From the NCBI RefSeq assembly GCF_900091595.1, contig NZ_FMCW01000009.1, positions 124,001 through 188,000 on the forward strand: a stretch of 64,000 nucleotides of DNA, in the 5' to 3' direction. Each line of letters starts with the position of its first letter. Position 1 is the stretch's first letter. The notes beneath the pieces were generated by a model, which was not told the DNA's origin, did no database searches, and worked only from the letters and a program-made list of their open reading frames with translations. The stretch is from Micromonospora haikouensis (GTDB taxonomy: Bacteria; Actinomycetota; Actinomycetes; Mycobacteriales; Micromonosporaceae). Both the position numbers and the translations under genes were made by a program. This document shows positions 37,019-46,306 of the stretch, piece by piece.

Positions 37019-37837
37019 TCACTTGAAGGTGACCACGTCCGGCGCGCTCACGTCGATCGTGTCGGCCTTCCGACCGAGCAGGGCCGTGGCGACCCGGGCC
37101 TTGTCCGTCCCCCGGGTGGCGTCGCCCCAGACGACCGTCCGGTCGCCGCGCAGCCGCAGGCTGATCCGGGCCAGCCCCTCGACGCCGACCTCCACCAGCT
37201 GCCCACGCAGCTCCGGGGTCAGCGCGCCCAGCACCTCCAGCCCGGCCAGGGTGCCCGGATCCGCCGGCCCCGGCTGGCCGACCCGCACCACCGGCAGGCC
37301 CTCAGGCTGCCGGGGCAGCGACCGGAAGACCACCCCGGACCCGTCTACCACGGCGAACCGCTCGCCCTGCGGCACCACCGCCGCCGGGGTGCGCTCCACC
37401 ACCCGCACCACCAGCGCGTCCGGCCAGTCCCGGGTGACCGTCGCCCGCTGCACGGGGGCGAGGGTGCCGATCCGCCGGGCGACGGCGGCCAGGTCGACCC
37501 GCGCCAGCGGCTGGTCGTCCGGCACGGCGGCGGCCTCGCGGACCTCCACGGCGGTGACCAGCTCGGCGCCCTCCACCCGCACCTCACGCACGCCGAGCAG
37601 CCCGGTGCCGAGCACCGTCCAGGCCACCAGCGCGGCCACGGCCAGCACCCCGGCGGTCACCGCCCAGGGCAGCGCCGCGCGCATCCGGCGCTGCCGGGCC
37701 CGGGCCATGAACCGCCGGGTCGACGGCGGCACCGCGTCCGAGCCGGCCCGCACCAGCTGCCAGCGCCGCACCGGCCCCCGCCGGCCGCCGCCCGGGTCCG
37801 CGCCGGCCGTGCGGCCGCGCGCCGGACCGGGGCTCAT
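37019..37837 (-). CDS. ftsQ: Cell division protein FtsQ
   Basis: A 272-residue bitopic divisome protein. A basic, Pro/Gly-rich cytoplasmic N-terminus (about 55 residues) precedes one transmembrane helix (about 58-80). A POTRA domain (GVREVRVEGAELVTAVEVREAAAV) and the FtsQ beta domain (DWPDALVVRVVERTPAAVV) follow outside. ATG 37837 overlaps the murC stop (ATGA). Confidence 0.93.
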   Translation of the reverse strand: MSPGPARGRTAGADPGGGRRGPVRRWQLVRAGSDAVPPSTRRFMARARQRRMRAALPWAVTAGVLAVAALVAWTVLGTGLLGVREVRVEGAELVTAVEVREAAAVPDDQPLARVDLAAVARRIGTLAPVQRATVTRDWPDALVVRVVERTPAAVVPQGERFAVVDGSGVVFRSLPRQPEGLPVVRVGQPGPADPGTLAGLEVLGALTPELRGQLVEVGVEGLARISLRLRGDRTVVWGDATRGTDKARVATALLGRKADTIDVSAPDVVTFK

Positions 37838-39300
37838 CCGGCGGTGGCCGCCGAGCCGCCCGCACCACCGGCGGCGTCACCGGCGCGGGCCGACAGGGCC
37901 GCCAGCAGCTCGTCGCCCATCAGCGAGATCGGCGGGGCGCCCATCGTCACCACCACGTCGCCCGGGCGCGCCCGGCGGGCCACCTCGACCGGCGCGTCCT
38001 CCCAGGAGCCGACGAAGACCTTCCGGTCGGCCGGCAGCGGCACCGCCTCCACCAGCGCCGCCGAGCCCTCCCCCGGCTGGCGCAGCTCGCCGGGGCCGAA
38101 GACCTCCAGCAGGACCAGCTCGTCGGCGAGGCCGAGCGCGGCGGCGATCTCCGCCTGCAGGTCGCGGGTGCGGTAGAGCCGGTAGGGCTGGAACACCACG
38201 ATCAGCCGCCCCTCGCCGGCCACCTCGCGCAGCGTCCGCATCGCCAGCGTCATCGAGGTCGGGTGGTAGGCGTACTCGTCGTAGACCAGCACGCCGTCGG
38301 CGACGCCCTTGCGCTCGAAGCGCCGCCGCACCCCGGGGAACGCCGCGAGCGCGGCCTCCGCCGCCTCGACGGGCAACCCCAGCAGGTACGCGGTGAGCAC
38401 CGCCGACGCGCTGTTGAGCCCCATGTGGCGCCCCGGCACCGGCAGCCGGAACTCGCCCAGCGACCGCCCGTCGACCTCGGCGAGGTAGCGCACCCCCTGC
38501 GCGGAGGAGACGACGTCGCTCAGCCGCAGGTCGGCGTCGGCCGCCTCGCCGTACGTGTGCACCCGACGGCCCTCGGCCCGCAGCGTCTGCGCCAGCCGCC
38601 GCCCGCCCGGGTCGTCGGCGCAGGTGACGATGAACCCGTCGGGGTCGGTGAGCCGGGCGAACTCGGCGAACGCCGCCTCCAGCGTGGCCAGGTCCCCGTA
38701 CGTGTTGAGGTGGTCGGCCTCGATGTTGGTGATCACCGAGACGTACGGGCGGTAGATGAGGAACGAGCGGTCGCTCTCGTCCGCCTCGACCACGAAGTGC
38801 TCGCCCGTGCCGTGGTGCGCCCCGGAGCCGACCTCGGAGATCTCCCCACCGATCACGAAGGACGGATCGACGCCGGCCTGCTGCAGCACCATCGTCACCA
38901 TCGAGGTGGTGGTGGTCTTGCCGTGGGTGCCGGCGATCGCCACCGTGCGCCGGCCGGTCATCGCCGCCGCGAGCGCCTCGGAGCGGTGCAGCACCCGCAG
39001 CCCGCGCCGCCGCGCCTCCACCATCTCCACGTGGTCCTGCGGGATCGCCGAGGAGTAGACGACCGTGTCGACGCCGTCGAGGTTGGACGGCTCGTGGGTC
39101 ATGTGGATGGTCCCGCCCAGCGCCCGCATCCCGGCCAACGACGGCCACTCCCGCAGCTCGCTGCCGGAGACCGGCAGGCCCCGGGTGAGGAAGAGCCGGG
39201 CCAGCCCGCTCATGCCGACGCCGCCGACGCCGATGAGGTGGATCCGGCCCAGGTCCTCGGCGGTCAGCGTGCCGGCCGGGGTGAACTGCGCGGTGTTCAT
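37834..39300 (-). CDS. murC: UDP-N-acetylmuramate--L-alanine ligase MurC
   Basis: A 488-residue Mur ligase adding L-Ala to UDP-MurNAc. The Rossmann motif IHLIGVGGVGMSGLARL lies at the N-terminus, the P-loop AIAGTHGKTTTTSM (about residue 120) in the middle, and the C-terminal ligase domain contains DEYAYHPTSM. ATG 39300. In Streptomyces murC lies outside dcw; here it is between murG and ftsQ, as in mycobacteria. Confidence 0.96.
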   Translation of the reverse strand: MNTAQFTPAGTLTAEDLGRIHLIGVGGVGMSGLARLFLTRGLPVSGSELREWPSLAGMRALGGTIHMTHEPSNLDGVDTVVYSSAIPQDHVEMVEARRRGLRVLHRSEALAAAMTGRRTVAIAGTHGKTTTTSMVTMVLQQAGVDPSFVIGGEISEVGSGAHHGTGEHFVVEADESDRSFLIYRPYVSVITNIEADHLNTYGDLATLEAAFAEFARLTDPDGFIVTCADDPGGRRLAQTLRAEGRRVHTYGEAADADLRLSDVVSSAQGVRYLAEVDGRSLGEFRLPVPGRHMGLNSASAVLTAYLLGLPVEAAEAALAAFPGVRRRFERKGVADGVLVYDEYAYHPTSMTLAMRTLREVAGEGRLIVVFQPYRLYRTRDLQAEIAAALGLADELVLLEVFGPGELRQPGEGSAALVEAVPLPADRKVFVGSWEDAPVEVARRARPGDVVVTMGAPPISLMGDELLAALSARAGDAAGGAGGSAATAG

Positions 39301-39334
39301 GACGGGAACCTTCCGGTCGCGACGGCCCGGCCCC

Positions 39335-40441
39335 TCATCGGGCCACCGCCTCGTAGACGAAGTTCAGCAGCGCCTCGTCGCCGTCGCGCCGCCCGTACGC
39401 CGCCGCTGCGGCGCCCATCGCGGCGAGCCGGTGCGGGTCACGGATCAGCGGGATGATCGTGCGTTCCACCCAGGCCGGGGTCAGCTCGGCGTCGTCCACG
39501 AGCAGCCCGCCGCCGGCCTCCACCACGGGCAGCGCGTTGCGCTTCTGCTCCTGGTTGCTGTGCGGGTACGGCACGTAGACGGTGGGCAGCCCGATCGCGG
39601 CGACCTCGGCGCAGGTCATCGCCCCGCCCCGGCCGAGCATCAGGTCGGCGGCGGCGTAGCCGATCTCCATCTGGGACAGGTACGGCAGCGTCACGTACGG
39701 CACCGGCAGGTCACTGGGGATCGGCACCGGCTCGTTGCGGGCGCCCATCACGTGCAGCACCTGCACGCCGTGCCGGGCCAGCTCCTTGGCCGCGCCCGCG
39801 ACGGCGAGGTTGATCGACCGGGCGCCCTGCGAGCCGCCGGCGACGAAGAGGACCGGCAGGTCCGGCCGGAGTCCGAAGTGGGCGCGGGCGGCGGCCGCGT
39901 TGGCGGCCCGGTCCAGCCCGGCGATGCCCCGGCGCAGCGGCACCCCGACCACCCGGGCGTCGCGCAGCGCCTCGGCCTGCGCCGGCTGGTGCGGGAAGCC
40001 CACCGCGACGTTGCTCGTGAACTTCATGCCGAGCCGGTTGGCCACCCCCGGCGGCACGTTCACCTCGTGGATGACGATCGGCAGCTCGCGCCGCCACGCG
40101 GCCAGGTAGCCGGGCACGGAGACGTACCCGCCGAAGCCGACGACCACGTCGGCCCGGACCTCGTCGATCACCTTGCCCGCCGCGCGGGCCGCCTTCCACA
40201 TCCGGTCCGGGGTGCGGACCAGGCTCATGTTGACCGACCGGGGCAGCTGGTAGGCCGGGATCTGCCGCAGGTCGTAGCCGGCCGGCGGGATCAGCTCGTT
40301 CTCCAGGCCCTTGGGTGTGCCGAGGCAGGTGATCCGGACGCCCGGGTCGTGTCGGCGCAGGCAGTCGGCGAAGGCGAGCAGCGGGTAGATGTGGCCCCCC
40401 GTGCCTCCTCCGCAGAGCACCACCGAACGCAGCGGACCCAT
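39335..40441 (-). CDS. murG: Lipid II synthase MurG (GT28 glycosyltransferase)
   Basis: A 368-residue peripheral membrane enzyme transferring GlcNAc from UDP-GlcNAc to lipid I. The two Gly-rich loops are readable (CGGGTGGHIYPLLA, residues 10-23, and VAGGSQGARSINLAV), as is GRGGAMTCAEVAAIGLPTVYVPYP with the UDP-GlcNAc-binding Glu. ATG 40441 overlaps the ftsW stop (TGATG). Confidence 0.96.
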   Translation of the reverse strand: MGPLRSVVLCGGGTGGHIYPLLAFADCLRRHDPGVRITCLGTPKGLENELIPPAGYDLRQIPAYQLPRSVNMSLVRTPDRMWKAARAAGKVIDEVRADVVVGFGGYVSVPGYLAAWRRELPIVIHEVNVPPGVANRLGMKFTSNVAVGFPHQPAQAEALRDARVVGVPLRRGIAGLDRAANAAAARAHFGLRPDLPVLFVAGGSQGARSINLAVAGAAKELARHGVQVLHVMGARNEPVPIPSDLPVPYVTLPYLSQMEIGYAAADLMLGRGGAMTCAEVAAIGLPTVYVPYPHSNQEQKRNALPVVEAGGGLLVDDAELTPAWVERTIIPLIRDPHRLAAMGAAAAAYGRRDGDEALLNFVYEAVAR

Positions 40442-41973
40442 CAGCGTCTCCTCTCGCTCGCCGTCCCACCCCGGGCCCGGTCCGGCCGGGCGCCACGGGA
40501 TGCGGCCTGGTCGTCCTCGCGCCGCGCCCGCGACCGGGGTACGGACCCACGGTCCGCCGGTGGCGGCGCCGGGCGACGGCGCCGGCCGGGAAGCGGCGGC
40601 AACGGGGCCCAGAGTAGTCGGACCCACCGGGCGGGCGGACGGGCATGCAGGGCTCGGGCCGCGTCGGGTTCGCAGCGGGCGAACGAGGCGAGCATCCCGA
40701 TCGCCGCCATGGTCACCACCAGGGCGCTTCCGCCGTCGGAGATGAACGGCAGCGGCACGCCGGTCAGCGGCATCAGGCCGGTCACCCCGCCGATGTTGAT
40801 GATCGCCTGCCCGACCAGCCAGGTGGTGGCCCCGGCGGCGGCGAGCCGACGGAACGGATCCTCCACCCGCCGGGCGATGCGCAGCCCGGTGTAGCCGAGC
40901 ACCGCGAACAGGGTGATCAGCACGACGCAGCCGACCACGCCCAGCTCCTCGGCCAGCACGGCGAAGATGAAGTCGTTGTGCGCCTCGGGCAGCCAGCCGA
41001 ACTTGAAGCTGCTCTTGCCCAGCCCGACGCCGAACCAGCCGCCGTGTTCGATGGCGTTGCGGGCCTGGGCGACCTGGTAGCACTGCTCGGCGAAGCACTC
41101 CTGCGGCGGCGGCGGGTTGACGAAGGTGGTGAGCCGGGCCAGCCGGTAGTTCTCCTGCCCCTTCGCCCCCGAACCCGCGCCCAGCGAGGCGGCGGCGACG
41201 AGCAGCCCGATGCCGACCAGCCCGATCACCGACAGCACGGCGAAGACCTTGGTGCGCACGCCGGCCGCCCAGAGCAGGCCGACGACGAGGGCAAGCAGGC
41301 AGAGCATCGTGCCGACGTCGTTGTAGCCGACCAGCACGAACAGCAGCGCTACCACGGGGAACAGCGGGGTGGCCAGCTCCTTCCACCAGCCGAGCCGGGC
41401 GCCCTTGCGGGCCAGCACGTCGGCCCCCCACAGCACCAGCGCGAACTTCGCCAGCTCGGAGGGCTGGAGCTGGACGCCGCCGACGAACAGCCACAGCAGG
41501 TTGGCCTCCAGCGGCCCCACCCGCTTCACCCCGAAGAACGAGTTGAGCGCGAGCAGCAGGTTGAGCACCAGCAGCAGCACCACGGCGACGCCGAGCGCCG
41601 TGCCGGCCACCGACCGGTAGGTGCTCGCCGGCAGCCGCTGGCACACCCAGAACGCCACCACCCCGATCACCGCGAAGATCGCCTGCTGGGTGGCGTCGGC
41701 GAAGGCGTTGCCCTCCTCGGCGTAGTTCTTCACGCTGGTGGCCGAGAAGACCATGGTCAGGCCGATGACCAGCAGCAGACCGGCGCTGGAGATCAGCAGA
41801 TAGTAGGAGGCCAGGGGCCGGGCCAGCAGGCCGCGCAGCGCGGCCAGCCCGCCGGCGGCGTCCAGGCCGAAACCCGGCGCGGCGGCCGGCGGGTCGACCC
41901 CCCGGCCGCCCCCCGGGCCGCGTCGTCCGGACGTGTCGGTCGTTGTCGCGCTGGCGCCTCGGTCCTCCCCCAC
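40441..41973 (-). CDS. ftsW: Peptidoglycan polymerase FtsW (SEDS family)
   Basis: A 510-residue SEDS glycosyltransferase of the divisome with ten transmembrane segments. Conserved stretches are GGVQLQPSELAKFALVLWGA (with the SEDS Glu/Lys), the large extracellular loop ending ARNAIEHGGWFGVGLGKS, LPEAHNDFIFAVLAEELG with the catalytic Asp, and GLMPLTGVPLPFISDGGSA. The C-terminal 80 residues are an Arg/Pro-rich cytoplasmic tail. GTG 41973. Upstream is a repeat element, not the murD gene expected here. Confidence 0.96.
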   Translation of the reverse strand: MGEDRGASATTTDTSGRRGPGGGRGVDPPAAAPGFGLDAAGGLAALRGLLARPLASYYLLISSAGLLLVIGLTMVFSATSVKNYAEEGNAFADATQQAIFAVIGVVAFWVCQRLPASTYRSVAGTALGVAVVLLLVLNLLLALNSFFGVKRVGPLEANLLWLFVGGVQLQPSELAKFALVLWGADVLARKGARLGWWKELATPLFPVVALLFVLVGYNDVGTMLCLLALVVGLLWAAGVRTKVFAVLSVIGLVGIGLLVAAASLGAGSGAKGQENYRLARLTTFVNPPPPQECFAEQCYQVAQARNAIEHGGWFGVGLGKSSFKFGWLPEAHNDFIFAVLAEELGVVGCVVLITLFAVLGYTGLRIARRVEDPFRRLAAAGATTWLVGQAIINIGGVTGLMPLTGVPLPFISDGGSALVVTMAAIGMLASFARCEPDAARALHARPPARWVRLLWAPLPPLPGRRRRPAPPPADRGSVPRSRARREDDQAASRGARPDRARGGTASERRR

Positions 41974-42041
41974 CCGCCCATCATCGCGAATGCGAGCGGC
42001 CCGTTCCGGCCGAACGCCGTGGTCGGCGTGTCGCCGGGCGA

Positions 42042-42093
42042 AAGGAAGGGCCCCCTGTTAACGCATTCTGCATAGCAGGGGCCCCTTCTTAAC
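42042..42093 (+). repeat. Dispersed 52-bp GGGGCCCC element, copy C (in the murD position)
   Basis: It begins AAGGAAGGGCCCCC, keeps GTTAACGC and ends GCCCCTTCTTAAC. The arms AAGGARGGGGCCCC and GGGGCCCCTTCTT form an imperfect 14-bp inverted repeat around a loop of about 22 nt. It occupies the middle of the 188-bp gap between ftsW and mraY. It shares subtype with copy D (core TGCATAGCA). Confidence 0.85.
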
Positions 42094-42161
42094 GCCTGGC
42101 GCGCCGCGCCGGCGCGCGGGGACGGGCGGCCGCGTCGGGTCGCGCGGGCCCGGCCGGCGGA

Positions 42162-43298
42162 TCAGCCCATCGCGGCGAGGAAGTCGCTGTAGAACAGGCC
42201 GAGCGCGATGGCCACGCCGATCCCCGCGATGATCCAGAACCGGACCACGATGTTGACCTCGCTCCACCCGGCCAGCTCGAAGTGGTGCTGCAGCGGCGAC
42301 ATGCGGAACACCCGCTTGCCGGTGGTGCGGAACGAGATGATCTGGATGACCACCGACATCGTGATGATCACGAAGAGCCCGCCGATGATCGGCAGCAGCA
42401 GGATGGTGCGGGTGGACATCGCCATGCCGGCGATCAGGCCGCCCAGGCCGAGCGCGCCGGTGTCGCCCATGAAGATCCGGGCCGGCGAGGTGTTCCACCA
42501 CAGGAAGCCCACGCAGGCCCCGGCCGCCGCCCCGGCGATCAGCGCGATCTCCAGCGGGTCCCGCACCGTGTAGCAGTAGTTGTCCGGGTTCGCCGTGTAC
42601 GACGGGTCGGCGCACCAGTGCCGGTACTGCCAGAACGCGATCAGCGCGTACGCGGCGAGGACCATCACCGACGCGCCGGTGGCCAGGCCGTCCAGGCCGT
42701 CGGTGAGGTTCACGCCGTTGGTCGCCGCCATCACCACGAAGATGAAGATGACCACCGCGCCGATCTTGGTGACGTCCAGCGCGGGGATGTCCCGGATGAA
42801 GCTCAGCGTCGTGGCGCCCACGGTCTCGGTGTTGGTGGCCGCCCCGCTGGCGTCGGTCATGCTGCTGGGGAAGTAGAGCGCGACGACGCCGAAGGCCGCG
42901 CCGACCAGGATCTGACCGGCCAGCTTGCCCCGCTTGTTGAGCCCGCCGCTGTTGCGCTTGCGGACCTTCAGGAAGTCGTCGATGAAGCCGACCGCGCCGG
43001 AGAACACCATCAGGCCCAGCAGCACCAGCGCGGTGATGGTCGGCTCGACCTGGGCGATCTGCGCGTCCGGCAGGGTGGTCAGGGCGAGGTGCCCGGCGAC
43101 GTACGCGATGACCGTGGCCAGGATGAAGACCACGCCGCCCATCGTCGGCGTGCCCTTCTTGCCCTCGTTGCTGGCGAGCCCGAGGTTCGATCGGATCGGC
43201 TGGCCGGCCTTGAGCCGGGCGAACACCTTGATCGCGATCGGGGTGCAGAACAGCGAGACGAGGAACGCCACGCCGATGGCGACGATCACCGCCCTCAT
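42162..43298 (-). CDS. mraY: Phospho-MurNAc-pentapeptide transferase MraY
   Basis: A 378-residue ten-helix enzyme making lipid I from UDP-MurNAc-pentapeptide and undecaprenyl phosphate. Conserved elements are [11 protein letters not shown], the DDFLK loop ([13 protein letters not shown]), [10 protein letters not shown] with the catalytic Asp pair, [12 protein letters not shown] and the [12 protein letters not shown] motif. ATG 43298 overlaps the murF stop (ATGA). Confidence 0.96.
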   Translation of the reverse strand: MRAVIVAIGVAFLVSLFCTPIAIKVFARLKAGQPIRSNLGLASNEGKKGTPTMGGVVFILATVIAYVAGHLALTTLPDAQIAQVEPTITALVLLGLMVFSGAVGFIDDFLKVRKRNSGGLNKRGKLAGQILVGAAFGVVALYFPSSMTDASGAATNTETVGATTLSFIRDIPALDVTKIGAVVIFIFVVMAATNGVNLTDGLDGLATGASVMVLAAYALIAFWQYRHWCADPSYTANPDNYCYTVRDPLEIALIAGAAAGACVGFLWWNTSPARIFMGDTGALGLGGLIAGMAMSTRTILLLPIIGGLFVIITMSVVIQIISFRTTGKRVFRMSPLQHHFELAGWSEVNIVVRFWIIAGIGVAIALGLFYSDFLAAMG

Positions 43299-44695
43299 GC
43301 GGCGGCACCCCCGTCCGCGGCGTCGGCGCGCAGCGCGTCGGCCACCTCCCAGGTGCGGTACCGGGAGCCCTTCACCAGGACGACGTCGCCCGCCCGTAGT
43401 TCACTCCGCAGCACCTCGACGGCCGCCGCCTGATCGGTGAGCAGCACCGATCCTCCTCCCCAGTCCTCTACCGCTGTCGCGCCCTCGTGGATCGGCGCCG
43501 CCGGCTCGCCCACCACGAGCAGCCGGTCCACACCCAGCTCGGCCGCGAGCCGGCCGACCTCCAGGTGCCCCTGTCGTTCGTACTCCCCCAGCTCGGCCAT
43601 GTAGCCGAGCACCGCGACCGCCCGTCCCGCGCCGCGCATCCCGGCGAGCGCCCGCAGCGCCACCGCCGTGGACGCCGGGTTCGCGTTGTACGAGTCGTCG
43701 ATCACCGTCACGCCGTCGGGGCGCTCGAAGACGTCCATCCGCCGGGTGGAGACCAGACCCAGCTCGCCCAGCGCGGCGGCCAGTTCGGCCAGCGGCATGC
43801 CCAGCTCCCGGGCCACCGCGGCGGCGGCCAGCGAGTTCGACACCTGGTGCCGGCCGGTGAGCCCGAGCCGCACGGCCGCGCTCCCCTCCGGGGTCACCAG
43901 GGTGTACGCGGCCCGCCCGCGCCCGTCCAGCGTCACGTCCACGGCCCGCACGTCGGCGTGCGCGGCCTCGCCGTAGCGCACCACCCGGGCGGCGGTGCGG
44001 GCGGCCATCGCGTCGACGAGCGGGTCGTCGGCGTTGAGCACGGCCAGCCCGTCGGCGGGCAGCGACTCGACCAGCTCCCCCTTGGCCAGCGCGATGTTCT
44101 CCACCGAGCCGAACTCGCCGAGGTGCGCCACGCCGACGTTGAGCACCACCGAGATGCGCGGCGGCACCACCTCGCACAGGTAGCGCACGTGCCCCACCCC
44201 CCGGGCGCCCTTCTCCAGCACCAGGAAGCGGGTGTCCGCGTCGGCCTGCAGCGCCGTCCACGGGTGGCCCAGCTCGTTGTTGAACGACCCGGGCGGGGCC
44301 ACCGTGGGGCCGAGCCGCCCGGTGAGCTGGGCGATCAGGTCCTTGGTGGTGGTCTTGCCCGACGAACCGGTCAGCCCGATCACGGTCAGCGCGGGCAGCC
44401 GGTCCACGACCGCGCGGGCCAGCCGGCCCATCGCGTCGAGGGCGTCGCCGACGAGCACCATGGGCACCCCGGGCACCTGCCGGGTGCCGAGCACCGCCAC
44501 CGCGCCGGCGGCCACGGCACCGGCGGCGTAGTCGTGGCCGTCCACCTTCTCGCCGGGGAACGCCACGAACAGCGCGCCCGGCCCGGCCTTGCGCGAGTCG
44601 AACTCCACCGGGCCCGTCACCCGGGCGGCCGGGTCGGCGGCGACCAGCCGGCCGCCGACCGCCTCGGCCACCTCGGCCACCGTCAGCGGGATCAT
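43295..44695 (-). CDS. murF: UDP-MurNAc-tripeptide--D-Ala-D-Ala ligase MurF
   Basis: A 466-residue Mur ligase that completes the pentapeptide. The P-loop [14 protein letters not shown] (about residue 112), the carbamylated Lys-region [16 protein letters not shown] and the ligase-domain [15 protein letters not shown] are present. ATG 44695 overlaps the murE stop (ATGA). The C-terminus ends [15 protein letters not shown]. Confidence 0.96.
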   Translation of the reverse strand: MIPLTVAEVAEAVGGRLVAADPAARVTGPVEFDSRKAGPGALFVAFPGEKVDGHDYAAGAVAAGAVAVLGTRQVPGVPMVLVGDALDAMGRLARAVVDRLPALTVIGLTGSSGKTTTKDLIAQLTGRLGPTVAPPGSFNNELGHPWTALQADADTRFLVLEKGARGVGHVRYLCEVVPPRISVVLNVGVAHLGEFGSVENIALAKGELVESLPADGLAVLNADDPLVDAMAARTAARVVRYGEAAHADVRAVDVTLDGRGRAAYTLVTPEGSAAVRLGLTGRHQVSNSLAAAAVARELGMPLAELAAALGELGLVSTRRMDVFERPDGVTVIDDSYNANPASTAVALRALAGMRGAGRAVAVLGYMAELGEYERQGHLEVGRLAAELGVDRLLVVGEPAAPIHEGATAVEDWGGGSVLLTDQAAAVEVLRSELRAGDVVLVKGSRYRTWEVADALRADAADGGAAA

Positions 44696-46215
44696 CGCCG
44701 GCCCGCCAGGTCCCCGAAGCGGGCGCGCAGCGCGTCGGCCAGCTCCGTACGATCGTCGAACGGCAACACCTCGCCGCCCACCTCCTGCCCACGTTCGTGC
44801 CCCTTGCCGAGCACGGCGACCACGTCCCCCGGGGCGGCCAGCCGGACCGCCTCGTCGATCGCCGCGCGCCGGCCGGCCACCTCGACGATCCGCGCCGGCG
44901 TGGCGGCGGCGTGCGCCCCGGCCAGCACCTCCGCCCGGATCGCGCCCGGCTCCTCGGTGCGCGGGTTGTCGTCGGTCACCAGCACCACGTCGGCGCCCCG
45001 GGCGGCGGCGGCGCCCATCTCCGGCCGCTTGCCGCGGTCCCGGTCGCCACCGGCGCCGATGACGCAGATCAGCCGCCCGGCGCTCAGCTCGCGCAGCGCG
45101 GCCAGGGCCGCCACGATCGCGTCGGTCTTGTGCGCGTAGTCGACCACGCCGCGCACCGGCCCGGCCGCCGAGACCAGCTCCAGCCGGCCGGGCACCCCGC
45201 CGCAGGCGGCCACCCCGGCGGCGGCCGTGGCCGCGTCCACCCCCGCGCCGACCAGCGCGGCGATGGCCAGCAGGGCGTTGGCGACGTTGTGCCGCCCGGG
45301 CAGCGCGACCCCGGCCGGCACGGTCAGCCCGCCGGGGCCGTGCGCGGTGAACCGCTGCGCGTAGCCCTCGCCGTCGACGTCGGTGGCGTACCAGGTGGCG
45401 GTGGGGTCGCCGGCGGCCGAGTAGCTGACCGTGGCGGGGGTGTACAGCGCGCGCAGCGCCGACTCGTCGTGGTTGAGCACCTCGACGGCGCAACGCCCGT
45501 CGAACAGCTGCGCCTTCGCCGCGAAGTAGTCCGCCGAGTCGGCGTGGAAGTCCAGGTGGTCGGAGCCGAAGTTGGTGTAGCCGCCGACGGCGAACCGCAC
45601 CCCGCCGACCCGGCCCATGGCCAGGGCGTGGCTGGAGACCTCCATGACCAGCGCGGTGACCCCGCGCTCCCGGGCGGCGGCGAGCATGGCGTGCAGGTCG
45701 GTGGCCTCCGGGGTGGTGCGCACGCTGTCGACGACCAGGTCGCCCAGCCGGGTCTCCACCGTGCCGATGAGGCCCGTGACGTGGCCGGCGGCGCGCAGCC
45801 CCGACTCCACGAGGTAGGCCGTGGAGGTCTTGCCGGCGGTGCCGGTGATCCCGATGACGGTCAGGCCTGCGGTGGGGTCGCCGTAGACGGCGGAGGCGAG
45901 CGCGCCGAGCACCGCGCGGGGGTCGGGCACCACCAGCGCCGGCAGGCCCGCCGCGGCCACGGCCGGCGCGCCGGCCGGGTCGGTGAGGGCGGCCACCGCG
46001 CCGGCCCCGGCCGCGGCGGCGGCGAACTCCGCGCCGTGGCGGCGGGCGCCGGGCAGCGCCGCGTACAGGTCGCCGGGGCGGACCTCCTGGCTGGCGTGGG
46101 TCACCCCGGTCACCACCTGGTCGGCGGCCCCCTCGGGGGCCTCGACGGCGAGCCGGTCGGCGAGTTCGCCGAGCCGGAGTCCGGTCACGGTACGGGGGCG
46201 TGGATTGCCGGGCAC
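44692..46215 (-). CDS. murE: UDP-MurNAc-L-Ala-D-Glu--meso-DAP ligase MurE
   Basis: A 507-residue Mur ligase adding the third stem residue. The DNPR motif (VTDDNPRTEEP, about residue 428) marks specificity for meso-diaminopimelate rather than Lys. The P-loop GITGTAGKTSTAYL has Ala for the usual Asn. GTG 46215 lies 8 nt after TAGGGT (46224-46229, minus strand), a possible internal leaderless promoter. It follows ftsI by 91 bp. Confidence 0.96.
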   Translation of the reverse strand: MPGNPRPRTVTGLRLGELADRLAVEAPEGAADQVVTGVTHASQEVRPGDLYAALPGARRHGAEFAAAAAGAGAVAALTDPAGAPAVAAAGLPALVVPDPRAVLGALASAVYGDPTAGLTVIGITGTAGKTSTAYLVESGLRAAGHVTGLIGTVETRLGDLVVDSVRTTPEATDLHAMLAAARERGVTALVMEVSSHALAMGRVGGVRFAVGGYTNFGSDHLDFHADSADYFAAKAQLFDGRCAVEVLNHDESALRALYTPATVSYSAAGDPTATWYATDVDGEGYAQRFTAHGPGGLTVPAGVALPGRHNVANALLAIAALVGAGVDAATAAAGVAACGGVPGRLELVSAAGPVRGVVDYAHKTDAIVAALAALRELSAGRLICVIGAGGDRDRGKRPEMGAAAARGADVVLVTDDNPRTEEPGAIRAEVLAGAHAAATPARIVEVAGRRAAIDEAVRLAAPGDVVAVLGKGHERGQEVGGEVLPFDDRTELADALRARFGDLAGRR

Positions 46216-46223
46216 GGCGTCAG

Positions 46224-46229
46224 ACCCTA
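46224..46229 (-). promoter_or_regulatory. Possible internal promoter (-10) before murE
   Basis: TAGGGT on the minus strand, 8 nt before murE GTG 46215. The 91-bp ftsI-murE gap is the only real gap in the ftsL-mraY run, consistent with a secondary promoter. The -35 is unclear. Confidence 0.35.
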
Positions 46230-46306
46230 CCCGGTCGTCCGGTTCCGGCCGTACAGCCGCCCCGGTGGTTCGTCCCCATCAACCGATGATGTCCCGCCGC
46301 GCCTGG

